Assembly (NCBI GenBank): GCA_014529385.2
Contig: CM043945.1
Location: 95,086,112 to 95,150,111, forward strand
Direction of reading: 5' to 3'
Origin: Adiantum capillus-veneris
Taxonomy: Eukaryota; Streptophyta; Polypodiopsida; Polypodiales; Pteridaceae
Length of the DNA: 64,000 nt
Part shown: positions 21,329 to 33,552 of the stretch, in pieces
Layout of the letters: each line of letters opens with the position of its first letter
Numbering within the stretch: the first letter of the stretch is position 1
Translations under genes and position numbers: made by a program
Notes under the pieces: generated by a model
What the model saw: the letters and a program-made list of their open reading frames with translations, nothing else
Told to the model about the DNA's origin: nothing
The model's database searches: none

Positions 21329-22768
21329 TGTCACCAGGAGGTGTATTTTTCCTGTTGCCTTCCGTAAATAAGTATTAGATATATTTATTTTATTTTTACT
21401 TGTTTGTCCCAAAACCCTTGAAAAGGTGCAAGTGGACATTGCATGGCCAGTGTGAAACGGCTACAGCCAAATGGGTTTCTCACATCGGGGATCTAGGTCG
21501 GTCAGACAGGGACTGCCCGGGCCAGTTAGCATTGAATTCTGATGAGTATGGAAGCTCGTATGTGCCAAACTGGAATTTGGGCCACTCGTCAAGTCACTGT
21601 AGCTTTATAAGTTGAAAGGGGCCAGTAAATTAACCCACATTGTAAATGTTGGTCAAATAGTCTTCAATGATGATCAGAAGACCGATAGGGACGCCATGGA
21701 AGCATCTCCTAAAATTTAGGGAACTGCTATTTTTGACTGGAAAATGTGTTTGCGTCATTAGCTCTGGAATGACAAGGGGAACATTTTATTGCTCTGCTGC
21801 CAAGACAACTGACGCACCAGTTGAGATATTTTTAGCAGGGAAAGCCCAAACTCGGAAACTGGGCGACGTGTCAGTCTGTGAGCGATTCTGCCACTCTGGG
21901 AGGCAAAAACGAGCTGCATATCAACAAAGGGGGCGCCATTTTCAGCCTCAGGTGGATTGTAGCAGGTACAGAAGCTATGGAATGCTTACCTTGCCCTGTA
22001 TGCACAGTATGGTGACGGGAGTGATGCCCCGCACGCTACATACTGCTCTCTTTCTCCCCTACGTACAGCATGTTATGCCCCACTAGTGGGCTTCTCATTT
22101 GACCTATGTACAACTGTGGGGAAATATGCTTTCGTGCCGAGGCAAGAGCCTCTTTGCACAGGAACCGGTGTAGCTAGCTACTGCACCAAAGCAGGTACAC
22201 GAGAGGGTGATAACCTCTCGATTGCGCAGGAAATTCAGCATTGTACGCTTGCTGTTTTTACTCTATTTTGGGGCTGTTTTGAGCTCAAAATGTTTCCAGA
22301 ATCAAGGGGCACTTAGCCCAAGGTGCAGGGAACAGTGCAGGGACAGTCGTGTGCCCAAATCAGGTCAAAAACAGGGCTGAACCAGAAATTACAGCGACCT
22401 GCAATTTACTGTTTTGTGCTCCCGACTGAGGGAATATGTCCGTGGAACAGAGGGCCTACCTTAGAAACTGATTCGGATTGATTTCGGTATCGTTATGTTG
22501 CTGAAATTTTGCCGAATCTGGAGCGTACTAGCTGGATGCAGGTGTTGTCTTCCAGGGGCTCTTTTTGTAATTCTCTCTCTCTCTCTAAATTAAAGAAATA
22601 CCGAAAGGGGCGCCAGCCTTTGGGGCCTATAGGGTGTCGGTCTCGTGTGCGCAATGACATTCTAGTCGCTAGACGCAACTCTGTTCTCTTCCCTTCTCAG
22701 TGCTCTGTGTAAAGTTTATAGGTAATTGAAATAGTACCGCCCTCTACGTTGTACGGGCCGGTTATACA
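21329..22768 (+). mobile_element. solo LTR related to the chromovirus LTR
   Basis: The segment begins TGTCACCAGGAGG and ends in GGGCCGGTTATACA. It shares many blocks with the 9.1-kb element LTR (CTCCTAAAATTTAGGGAACT, TCTGGAATGACAAG, GTGATGCCCCGCACGCTAC), but it is clearly diverged. The core motif lies at 22595-22614. No internal region or partner LTR is attached. The flanks CATTT and CATTC may be an imperfect target duplication, in which case the right end would be near 22764. Confidence 0.75.
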
Positions 22769-23179
22769 TTCCGAGTGACAATCAATTTTCTCTTTTTGTT
22801 AAGGAGTTAGCTTCTCCTTTCGGCTCTTTTGATCAAGGAATTAGCTTCTCCTTTCGGCTCTTTTGATCAAGGAGTTAGCTTCTTCCTTCGCCCAAATCAG
22901 AACTCTTGATATTCCGGCGTAGTAAAATTAGCCATCACACCCAGACCGTATTGATCTGCCTTGGGTGTCTTGATGCACTAAAATTACATACCCAGGCAAT
23001 CTCATCCAATTAGGAACATTCAGTAGTTGGCACATCACAATGCAACACAAATGCTTACATATGCATGTTACAAGACACAACAAACAGTGCCGCTGAGGAC
23101 TCCCCCGAGACAAACGGTTTGCGGTATGAAGCTACTCAACGACTACCTCGTCACTCCCCCCGCAAATAACCTAAAGGTC
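22769..23179 (-). other. 3' internal region of the 20.6-24.9 kb element
   Basis: The region contains two and a half copies of a ~50-bp unit (TTAGCTTCTCCTTTCGGCTC, at 22800-22890). It also holds the family's 3' block (CTCTTGATATTCCGGCGTAG, AAATTAGCCATCACACCCAG) seen at 9052 and 29140. No coding is seen. Confidence 0.65.
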
Positions 23180-23375
23180 CGGGCCATGAGCTCAAAGGAC
23201 TGTACAACGAAACGCTCCCAAGACCGCAGTCTGCGTCGCTTGGAGGTTCAAGCATACAACCAAACGCTCCCAAGGCATCGGCTTGCGTCGTTCCGAGGTT
23301 TTCTAGCATACAACGGAACGCTCCCCAGGCATCGGCTTGCGTCGTTCCGAGGTTCAAACAATACCAAAACAGTAT
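23180..23375 (-). repeat. ~55-bp tandem units (gag-only family, copy B)
   Basis: On the minus strand three units read GGAACGACGCAAGCCGATGC, then CTGGGGAGCGTTCCGTTGTA and a 10-15 bp link. They match the units at 18036-18240 and lie at the same place in the element, between gag/protease and the 3' non-coding block. Confidence 0.8.
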
Positions 23376-23399
23376 TTCTCACTTCTCCACCCACGAGTA

Positions 23400-24192
23400 A
23401 AATCACTAATCATTGAAACTAGTATTAAAACCAAAGTCAAACAATTCAAATCGGCACCAAGACAGGTTCAAAACAGATACCATCCATTTCAAACAAATTT
23501 CAAACAAGATCACCAAACAAGTTCTCAAACAGAAATCAAACTTAAAAATCAATTCTAACATTGATCGAGCTCGAAAAGTCGACTGACTTTCCATCCTGAA
23601 ACCTGCACCAAAAATTAGGGTTAGGTTCATTCCATAAGGTCGTAGCCGAGCACAGCATGGTCCATCAGCTCTTGGACAAACAGCTCCTTGGACAAACAGT
23701 GTTTCTTTGGCAGTGATGGTAGTCCCAAGATAGCAATCGCACTGGACCTCCAAGGTTATCAGCTCAAAAAGAGACACCTACTAGGAAATTTCAAGTTATA
23801 ATCTGCTAGGGTTTCCATGGCAAGCATTTCAGGATACCCCACTCTGCCAGAAGTTGCACTCCGAAGAAAGATGTCAGAAACCATATAACTTTGGGCAATA
23901 ATTTTCTTGAAAGCTTGCCAAGTACTTGGAGTATGCTGCTTGGTAGCTATCAACATCTTTATAGCAGCAGCTCGAAACAAATCTTGGATCCTTCTCTTGT
24001 AAGTGATCTTTATGGCTTATGCCTTGTAAGACATGAGCGGTGAAGACGGGAGCGCACCCGATGCACGATGAAGTAATGGTGGGATTGGCTAATAAGTCCG
24101 GGTTGGAGGGCGAAGATACCTCAATAAAAATCCAATAGCTCTGTCTGGTCTTTTGTAGGATCGGTATGCTTTCAGAAAAGCATACGCCTGAT
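23400..24192 (-). pseudogene. gag remnant of the 20.6-24.9 kb element
   Basis: Minus-strand frames include TPSTWQAFKKIIAQSYMVSD, the counterpart of the capsid segment at 4540-4640, then YNLKFPSRCLFL and a downstream FELITLEVQCDCYLG. Stops and shifts separate them, and the N-terminal proline-rich part is missing or rearranged. No zinc knuckle or protease follows before the ~55-bp repeats. Confidence 0.7.
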
Positions 24193-24205
24193 GCTCTGAT
24201 ACCAC

Positions 24206-24858
24206 TGTCACAAGACGGGCACCACGTGCCAATAGAAAAGGGCAGATTGAATAGACTTTTAGCACTTCAATAACAACTGAACTGAAAGAGAGACGACACG
24301 CGACACGGAGTGGCGAAATTCCACCCCAGAGAGTATTGGCTCCAAACCTTGGCGCCCCTTTTGGTATTTCTTTATATTGCATCATCAAATTACAAGCCGG
24401 TACTCCAGACTCTGCACCTTCTCTAGGAAGCATGCTAGAGAATGAGCCCTAACCTCATATTTGAAGTCCCTTGGCCTGAAAAGGAGTTACAATAAAAAAC
24501 CTTCAAAACTCAAAAGCTTCTGGTTCAAAAGCAATGCCAAAAAGCTGCCCAGCGCAATTTACGAAAATCCGTACAGCTGCCACGTCATCAACCAGCGCAA
24601 AATGTGGAAATCCGTACAACCTGCCACGTCATCATGCCAACGCAATTTTCGGAAATCTGCCACGTCATCAATTTTTGCGTGTGGATCTTGCTTTATTTTA
24701 GTTTGTTTATGTCACTGGGGCCCCATCGGACGGGTTCCCCATAAGTTGGTAGGACTTCTTCTTCTGTTACTTGTTGTTCTTAGGGTTTAGGCCCCTCGGC
24801 TGGCATCTGCAAGTTGGCTCCATTCTTCAGGGCTTTGACACGTCAGCAGTTTGTTACA
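24206..24858 (-). repeat. 5' LTR of the minus-strand element, with primer-binding site
   Basis: The LTR is 653 bp. The core motif is at 24351-24370 (minus). The primer-binding site, complementary to initiator-Met tRNA (TGGTATCAGAGC on the minus strand), is at 24193-24204, one base from the LTR end. Confidence 0.9.
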
Positions 24859-25560
24859 GCCACCTCTACCGCCGTTGCCACCACCTCCACCCAGATACAA
24901 TTGGTAAAGTCCATATAGTTTTTCCTCTTATTATCCACATCCAGGGGTTGCACCAAATCAACTAAAACGTTTCAAGGATGGAGGAACTACATGAAAAATT
25001 TTCAACTTTTTTGGAGTGAAAAATAGGAAGAAAGCCTTGCAGATCCTGCAACAATTTGACAACATCTATGCCTTCGGGAACTACACAGAAGAATAAAAAG
25101 ATCTCTTGAGCCTCGAGATTTCTCAAAGATAGTGCTATGCAGTGGTCGAGTTCCATTTCAACCGAGCTGCATGCTCCAAGGACTTGTAGGCTTTCAAGAA
25201 TATTTTTGCACGAATCTACATGACCTCCCTGTTCGAGGTACAGATCCTGTTAGAATGGGGAAACTTGAAAATGCTTGCCACCGAAACCATGGAAGACTAC
25301 CACCAAAGGTTTCTTGATGTTTACCTTCCGATGTCTTTCTTCAAGCTGATTCCCTTGAAGGACCAATGCGAGCACTATACAATTGGATTGCCATCACCAT
25401 TACACGAATATTGTCTCTCTAAATAAGTATATACTATGCAAGAACTCATGGATCATGCTGCGGTTGGTTATAAACTTATGAAAGGAAAATTGAAATTTGT
25501 TATAGAAGCGCAACCGACCAACACTCCGAGTCCTTAATTCCAAAAGCCACTTCTTGGGAT
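24859..25560 (+). pseudogene. gag fragment, 3' part (split by insertion)
   Basis: This resumes the gag broken at 20600. It encodes the remaining proline-rich and capsid-like stretch, then YMTSLFEVQILLEWGNLKML, MEDYHQRFLDVYLPMSFFKL and ERY/EHYTIGLPSPLHEY up to the stop at 25426. Several stops interrupt the part before 25220. It matches the minus gag at 4389-4973 closely. Confidence 0.8.
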
Positions 25561-25800
25561 TCTCGTGACAACGTGACTTAAGTGGCCAGACCTCGTTTGA
25601 CTCAACATCAACGAGATGCCCTACTCCAAGAAGGCCGATGCTTTGAATGCTTACAGACGGGACACACTTACAACAATTGTCCTACTAGAGGGGATACGCC
25701 TCCAGGAAACCACCTGCCAAGAGAGCCGAAACTGTAGTGAGACTTGCCCCCGACATTTACAGCGTCGCTCTAGGTCCCAACGAACTATGCAATGCCTATG
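25561..25800 (+). pseudogene. zinc-knuckle remnant downstream of the split gag
   Basis: A CCHC knuckle (C-F-E-C-L-Q-T-G-H-T-Y-N-N-C-P) is encoded at about 25640-25685, preceded by TTCTCGTGACAACGTGACTT as at 7354. It ends near 25800, where the palindrome-bearing sequence begins, so protease is missing. Confidence 0.75.
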
Positions 25801-26102
25801 GAAAGATAAAAGGTGTGCTAGCGTTTTGAAAACGCTGCATCGATAACGACACCTCAGCCACTGACTCCCAAGGGCTATAAAACACTGGCGTTTTAGAGCG
25901 CCTTTCAAAATGCAGTCTTTCACAAGAGCTTAGCGCCCATAGCAGGGCGGTGAAGGGAGAGCAAAGCACTGGTAGGGAGACCTATGCGAGCGTCTTGAGA
26001 TGCTGCCAAGGAATAGAGTGGGATCGACGCCGCTCCCAAAAGGGAGGTTCTCCACGCCTTCTCTTCAAGGTGTCCCCTTGCTCCACCAAGGCTCTGATAC
26101 CT
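25801..26102 (-). other. internal leader region of a small LTR element, with palindromes and PBS
   Basis: The palindromes GCGTTTTGAAAACGCTGC (25821-25838), GCGTTTTAGAGCGCC (25888) and GCGTCTTGAGATGCTGC (25990-26006) match those at 18792-19029. On the minus strand AGGTATCAGAGC (26091-26102) abuts the LTR end at 26103 and is a near-perfect initiator-Met primer-binding site. The element thus reads leftward. Confidence 0.6.
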
Positions 26103-26146
26103 TGTCAAAGTCGCTGATGCGGAAGCATAGAGAGCAAGGGAGAAAG

Positions 26147-27568
<1,422 letters not shown>

Positions 27569-27594
27569 AGAGAGAGAGAGAGAAAAAGAAAGAA

Positions 27595-27871
27595 AGAAAG
27601 AAAGATTTTTAACGTCTATGTCAGGCCGAAATCGGCCTATGAGACAAATCAAATGTACATTGTGTGTATGTCATCCGTCTATCGGAAAGACAAATGAAAC
27701 AAAATTGATACAAAACTGAACTGAATGTAGGTAGTGGAGTATCTAAGGAGGGATGGAGCTCTATCTCTAGGGGTATATGCATGTCTGTATGCTCAAGGTA
27801 GTACAATCATGAGAGTGCATCAAGCTATCTAGCTCCATCCTGTACTAATGGGGGGATGTAAGATGTGGTAC

Positions 27872-27872
<1 letters not shown>
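27595..27872 (-). mobile_element. LINE 3' UTR fragment
   Basis: About 280 bp, nearly identical to 39590-39862 and 42740-43010. It is truncated at CATGTACCACATCTTAC (minus), where (GA)n begins at 27873, and ends in TTAAAAATCTTTCTTTC plus (TC)n. It contains the 3' hairpin at 27623-27638. Confidence 0.85.
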
Positions 27873-27940
<68 letters not shown>

Positions 27941-28187
27941 TCTTGAACCAAGCAACCTTGGCAATGAATTACTGATGTGAATACAATGGGGGTTGAGGGT
28001 TGCTTTTATAGCAACCTCAGTAAATTGTCCTACCCAGACTTTGACAAATAAGTAAAATAAATACCTAAAGGCCAAACTAAATAATGGGATCACATTGGGC
28101 AGTTCACTTGAGATGCCAAAACTCTAACAGTTCTTGGGAGGACCGGTACGTTCTGGAAAAAGCACACGACTGAAGCTTTCATACCAC

Positions 28188-28851
28188 TGTAACAGGGCGG
28201 GCACCATGTGTCAACTAAAAAGGATAGACGGAGACAAACGCTTAGCACTTCAAAAACTGAATAGGAAGAGAGGATTCACACGAGACACGGAGTGATAGAG
28301 TTCAACTCCCAGATTGAAATGGCCCCAAACAATGGTGCCCCTTTGAGTATTTCTTTAGATTACTTCAACAGGGCTTTGCTTTGCTTCTCCACCTGGTAGA
28401 ATGTTAGAGAGAGAGCCCACAACATGTATTCCAAAAGCAGTTCAGATGAAAAGGAGCAGTTCTAAAAGCATCTGGTCCAAAATCAAGCGCCTAGAGGGCT
28501 GTCCGTAGAGTGCTGCCACGTCATCGAGAGTCAGCGCAAAACATGGAGATGTCTGTACAACCTGCCACATCATCAGTTTTTACGCATTTTGTGTTTGAAT
28601 GTGTGATCTCTACTTTATTTTAGGGTTTAGGCCCCTCGGCTAGTTCCTGTAAGTTGTAGGGGGTGAGGATTTTCAATCCTAACCCAATTTATTATTTGGG
28701 CCACTCGGCAATGATCGACAAGTTGGTAAATCCTTCTTCTTCTTCTGCTTTTGCTAGGGTTCAGGCCCCTCGGCCGGAATCTGCAGGTTATGCTCAGGGA
28801 GCCCTAACCCTCTGGGTCTTCAGTGGCGCGACATGTCAGCAATTTGTGACA
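28188..28851 (-). mobile_element. 5' LTR of a minus-strand gag-only family element (fragment)
   Basis: On the minus strand it begins TGTCACAAATTGCTGACATG and ends CCTGTTACA. A variant primer-binding site (TGGTATGAAAGC) lies at 28176-28187. The core motif is at 28334-28353 (minus). The internal region is lost: the short-LTR block begins at 28129. Confidence 0.75.
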
Positions 28852-29268
28852 GTTTGGGGAACGTTTGGTTGTATCAGTCCTCTAATCTCATGGCCCGAAT
28901 CTTTTTAGGTTATTTGTGGGGTGAGTGATGAGGTAGTGGTTGAATACCTTCATGCCTAAGACCATTTGTCTGGGAGGAGTGTTCAGCGGCGCTGTTTGCT
29001 TTTATATCATGTAACATACATCTGTAAGCATCTCTGTTGCATTGTGATGTGTCAAACCACTGAATATTCCCAATTGGGTGAGTTTGCTCAGGTGTGTAAT
29101 TTTAGTGCATTGTGACACCCCTTTAAAGATCAGCACAGTCTCAATGTGATGGCTAATTTTGCTATGCTAGGATATCAAGAGCTCCGATATGGAATGAGAC
29201 ATTTGAATGACCCTTGGATATTTTTTATCTAACTTGAGTTGTTTTGTAGATATAATTGCGAACGATCA
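28852..29268 (+). other. 3' internal region of a plus-strand gag-only family element
   Basis: The sequence begins within the ~55-bp unit (GTTTGGGGAACGTTTGGTTG) and continues through the block GGTGAGTGATGAGGTAGTGG, AAGACCATTTGTCTGGGAGG and GTGATGGCTAATTTTGCTAT. It stops just before the polypurine tract and LTR would be expected. It is the inverse of 22900-23180. Confidence 0.7.
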
Positions 29269-29413
29269 TTACCAACCTATTTAGAATTTTAGTTGGGTTT
29301 TTTTTTTGCGATTTTTTTTTTCATTATTTCATTGCATTAGGGATCAATATTTACCAACAGTAAATGGCCTTCTTTATGAATAATAGCTATTTTGAACACA
29401 GGTGTTGAATGGT

Positions 29414-30141
29414 ATGTCATCTCTGAAGAGTCTGGCCACCCTAAGGAGTTTATCAGCAAAGTTCTTGCCACGGGAGACGCCATTCTGTTACGTTGCAGCT
29501 AGGCATGCACATGCTGACAAGGTGCAGCCTATTATCTTGCCTTTGATATCTCAAACGTTGTCTTGTTATGATGGTTATTGTCAGCTTTGTCTTTTTATGA
29601 AGGTTTCTCACAAATCTTTTTTTTCCCCCTCTCTCTCCAGGGTCCTCGTCCCCCCAAATATTTCGACAACACTCGTCCCACTAAGTCTTTCAATGACCCG
29701 AGTTTATTCTTGGATGATTTACCTGCAAGGAATGATGAACCAGTGTGGAAGTTCGACAAGGTGGATAAGCCTAGGTCTAAGCTGAAAAAAGGTGAGAGAC
29801 GGCCTATCAGGTCTTTCAAGCATAGAACAGAGGCATACATGCTCCCATTTACCCTTGATGTATTCATTTCCAAGAAGTACATCCACGCAAGCATTATGCA
29901 TCGCATGTCCAACAAGGTTGTTGCTGTGGCAAGCACCAATTCTAAGGACTTGCGATCAGTGCTCAAGTCAAGGTGCGACTTGAATGCCTGTCGGATTGTC
30001 GGCCAAGTACTGGCTGAGCGTGCCAAGGAGGCTGATGTGTTTACATCCTTGTATTACACCCGTAAGAATGAAAAGCTGGAGGGGAAACTATTAGCTGTCG
30101 TAGACTCGGTAAAGGAGCATGGAATTACTTTACTGATGTGA
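29414..30141 (+). CDS. mitochondrial-type uL18 (L18p/L5e family) ribosomal protein, two exons
   Basis: Exon 1 is 29414-29521 and exon 2 is 29641-30141. The 119-bp intron has GT at 29522 and a pyrimidine-rich acceptor ending CAG at 29640. The product is 202 residues. The N-terminus (MSSLKSLATLRSLSAKFLPR) is rich in Ser, Leu and basic residues with no acids early on, as in a mitochondrial presequence. The mature part starts GPRPPKYFDNTRPTKSFNDP and shows LDVFISKKYIHASIMHRMSN, VVAVASTNSKDLRSVLKSRC and ADVFTSLYYTRKNEKLEGKL, as in plant L18p/L5e-family proteins. The family binds 5S or large-subunit rRNA; a role in the mitochondrial ribosome is inferred from the presequence. The frame is intact. 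A splice acceptor at 29399-29401 suggests a 5' UTR intron. Confidence 0.85.
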
Positions 30142-30397
30142 ATGCAATGTACTCACCTTGTTCAATTCTCTACACTTCATGAGCAATGAAGAATGATTTG
30201 GTGGACATCTTGAAAACTTGCAGTAATATTGTGTGCTCTTTCTACATACTGATAGCTTGCATTCCTTTGTCATCCGTGCAGCATGTCAAAAAAATTGTGA
30301 GGACAATCATCCAATTAATAGTAATAGCAGAAATAGCAACATGCTTATTGTGGCATGGTAATGTCCAATGCTAAGCTGGCAATTTTATGATGATGTG

Positions 30398-30403
30398 AAT
30401 AAA
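30398..30403 (+). promoter_or_regulatory. candidate polyadenylation signal AATAAA of the uL18 gene
   Basis: AATAAA lies 257 bases after the stop codon, in an A/T-rich stretch (TGATGTGAATAAAGAGCGG). It is the first good match downstream; transcript data are not available. Confidence 0.4.
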
Positions 30404-32229
30404 GAGCGGTTGAAGGTCTTGACATAAGTTTTCGAATGCATTTCTATTTCAAGTGGGACTTAGTATGGTCTTTATACTGCAGAAGGATTTCGAGGGAATG
30501 GTGTTTATCTATATTCAAACTTTCATGTATAAAGAGAGCCTAACCTCTAATATGAAAGCACGTTGTCCGCTCTTGAGATCTTCCTCTCTAGTGCCACATA
30601 ATAGTATTTGATGACAGACTGACAACTTCTCCAGGACGTCCTCTTATCTCATAAACCGTGTTCATCATCTGTGTAAATTTCTAATGAGGCTCTTTGAACC
30701 CCAATGCTTTGTGTAGCCTCAATGTTAAAATTATCTATTGTAGTGTGAATTTTCTTAGTGTTTCATGAAAGACTACTCTTGAGACCTCTGTATTCTTTGT
30801 ACTCGCATCAATAAATTGATTGTGCACGAGGGTTTCCTAAGTGAGAATGTGGGTTTTGCGCACAAGGTGTCGACTGCACTCACTAAATTATTGGTAAGTT
30901 GAATGGCATGGTTCTTTTGTAGCTTGGTTAAGCAGTAGATCATGACATAATGTCTACCTCCTTTAACTGTTCCGCAAGACCACCAAGGAATGTAATAGGA
31001 TTCTTTATTTTTCAATCTCTTCGCAAATCTAGTTCATGCAAGCCATGCTTAATAATTAGTATAGATAATGATGTAATGCATTGCTCGAAAAAAAAACCAT
31101 TTCTTGTTTATTTTTTTAAGTACAACTAATGAGGCAGAATGGATGTATGCCAAAATCTCAGGTATACTATGTTGATTTACAGCTGAAATGCCAAATTTAC
31201 AACCTTTTTATGAAGGTCCTGATGGAATTATAACCTGGATTTTTTGTTTTCAATAAGGAAATTTACACTGCAGACTTGAATATGTGAACACTTTTACATT
31301 AAAAGCATGGCTAGCATGATTCTAACAAGTTGATTTGTAAATAGAGAATCATATTACATTCCACGGTGGTGTGATGATAAAAAATTAGTACACTACTTGT
31401 GCCGAGGCAGGCTTGAAGAAAATTAGGCATTATTTCATAATCTATTTTTTATCGATAGTAGAACCAGTGACTTGCATGATTCTAAGAAAGAGATGTAGTA
31501 CACCATCATCGTATAATGTACACGTGTGTGCACACATGCTCTCACACATTGTGGTTGGTGTTGTACTATTGTACATCCATTATTGGGCACGAGGATGTTA
31601 AAGTTCTTTGGGATGCCGGAGTTGAGGCTTTTTTTGTGGTGTAAAAACTACCATGTATTTATTTTTCATAGGTGTATTGTGCTTCTCTACTCATTTGGTT
31701 TCTATTTAAAGATTCTAAGATGTTAAAAGTTGTGTTCATCGTGGTACACTTCTGTCAAAAAAATCAGCAACACTCTTATGAGATTGATTCCTTCTTTTTT
31801 ACATATTTTTTTGGTGTGTGGGTGCAGAGTGGTCGAGCATTTCAGAAGTTGACCATATTATTCATGTATGCTTAAGAGTGAAGCTTGAACAATATTGAGG
31901 AATGGTGTATACAATATAGGATAAAAGACTTTAGAAAGCTAAAGCCTATTGTACTATCTAGAAATACAAGTATTTGAGCAATTTATTTCTTGTCAATCTT
32001 TTCACGTCGTTTCCTTTGTAAATAGGGAACTGCCAAAATGTATCCAACATGAAAAGCTTGTTCAAATGTGTCAATAAATGCTACTTTGTAGCACACTTGC
32101 AAGAATATCTAAAATCTTTTTTATAGAATGAATTGAATGTATAAATTACATTGGGCTAGGAAAATCCCTTTATATACAATTGCTTGCAAAAAATAAACAA
32201 AAACTATTCACAGGGGATGTCCCAACATG
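30404..32229. other. A/T-rich intergenic stretch, no gene recognised
   Basis: Only short open frames are found (the longest is about 80 codons), with no recognisable domain. No LTR ends, RT motifs or RNA genes were seen. Confidence 0.5.
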
Positions 32230-32780
32230 AAAACATGATTCTGATTGTGATTATGATGCATATTAAAGAATGGGGCAAGTGGTGGACATATGGGCTACAC
32301 CACACCAAAAATACTATCTAATAATACCGAAGAGGGTGTAAGAAAACATGTTGAGGTAGGAGAGGATACACCACCATATATAAGCTTTTGAATGAAAAGG
32401 TACATCATCTGTTTTAAGACTATCCTGAAGCACACACAGGTGATGTCCCCGCATTTGCAAAGTCTTGTGGCCATTAGGGGTTGTTTCATCGATCCCTCCC
32501 CCAACATACACCAAAAAGAAAAGCCCAATTGACTTCAAAAGTACATTTCCACCTAAATCTCAGGCTCGAAGAGCATCGACATTGAACCAAAGCCACTGCA
32601 CACACTATTAGTGGCACTACTGAAAGAATGCAAGCATTTCTTGAATTCGAATAATTGAGAAGAGTTTCATTGCACTTTGTTTCCACTCCCACAAGGTGGT
32701 ATACATCCTTGGGCTAAAGGAGGATTGCTAAGCTTAGGGAGTAGATTGCAAGGTTCAGACAATAGGGAAAAAATACACAA
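32230..32780. repeat. dispersed repeat, copy 1
   Basis: This stretch shares ordered blocks with 34270-35180: GCAAAGTCTT(G/A)TGGCCATT, ATCCCTSCCCCA, TTAGTGGCAC, GCACTTTGTTT, and GGCTAAGCTTAGGGAG in copy 2 against TGCTAAGCTTAGGGAG here. A third partial block lies at 32980-33065. No open frame or LTR ends are evident; the class of repeat is unknown. Confidence 0.65.
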
Positions 32781-33349
32781 AGAAACAAACTCAGCCTTTC
32801 TGGAGAGAAAAATGGTAGTCGAATGATTCCTTGTAACACACTTGGGAGAGGGAGACTTATCCAAAAACTTTAATTTAGAATGAACTAGAGAAATCCATTC
32901 ACCTATAACAACTTGCAAACTAACAAATAAACAGCCCCAACTCGCAAATGTATTGTCATCAGTATGACTATGACACACACTTAGGAATGCGCCAATCTGT
33001 GGACACATGGGAGTACACAAATACAACCTAATAATCTTGAAGAGGGTGTAAGAAAATATATTGAGATATGTGTTGTAAATGCAATGAAGACCAGAACTGG
33101 CCTCCGATCTGGTGGACACCTAGACTCCGATTTGCCTCAACTCTGATAAGATCCTTTACTAGGGAGCACCTGCAATGCCACATACATGAACAAGGCAATT
33201 ATGGAGAGGAGAGATCGCTGAGGTAGAGAGAGACTAGACATCTGAGAATGAGATAGAGAGGAAAAAAGAGAGAAGAGGAAAAAAGAGAGAAGAGGAAAAA
33301 GAGACCTGGGTAAGGCTCTCCATGCTGATCCCAAAGCTGCATATACAAG

Positions 33350-33552
33350 TGTCCTAGGGAGGTCTAGTGCAGATGCTACATGCCCTCAATGGAAAGCTTC
33401 TTGACACACAACACTACAAGTGTCCTAGGGAGGTCTAGTACAGATGCTACATGCACTCAATGGAAAGCTTCTTGACACACAACACAAAGTGTCCTAGGGA
33501 GGTCTGGCATATATGCTACATGTCCTTGATGGAAAGCTCCCTGACACAATAC
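33350..33552. repeat. tandem repeat, about 70 bp x 2.9
   Basis: Three units begin at 33350, 33421 and 33490 with TGTCCTAGGGAGGTCT and contain GATGCTACATG (ATGCTACATG in the third), TGGAAAGCT and TGACACA. Periods are 71 and 69 bp. Confidence 0.9.

Larger units (their letters stand above)
20601..24858 (-). mobile_element. minus-strand LTR element of the gag-only family
   Basis: The near-identical LTRs (20601-21237 and 24206-24858) read TGTAACAAATTGC...(TTG)TGACA on the minus strand. The complement of an initiator-Met primer-binding site (TGGTATCAGAGC) is at 24193-24204. The flanks GTCAC (20596-20600) and GCCAC (24859-24863) look like a 5-bp target duplication with one change. The internal part holds gag remnants, ~55-bp repeats and a polypurine tract, but no protease or RT. 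A related 1.44-kb solo LTR (21329-22768) has inserted into it. Without that insert the element is about 2.8 kb and must depend on proteins made elsewhere. Confidence 0.85.

Noticed and set aside
33350-33552. CRISPR-like array
   Set aside because: The units are contiguous 70-bp repeats without spacers in a plant nuclear context.
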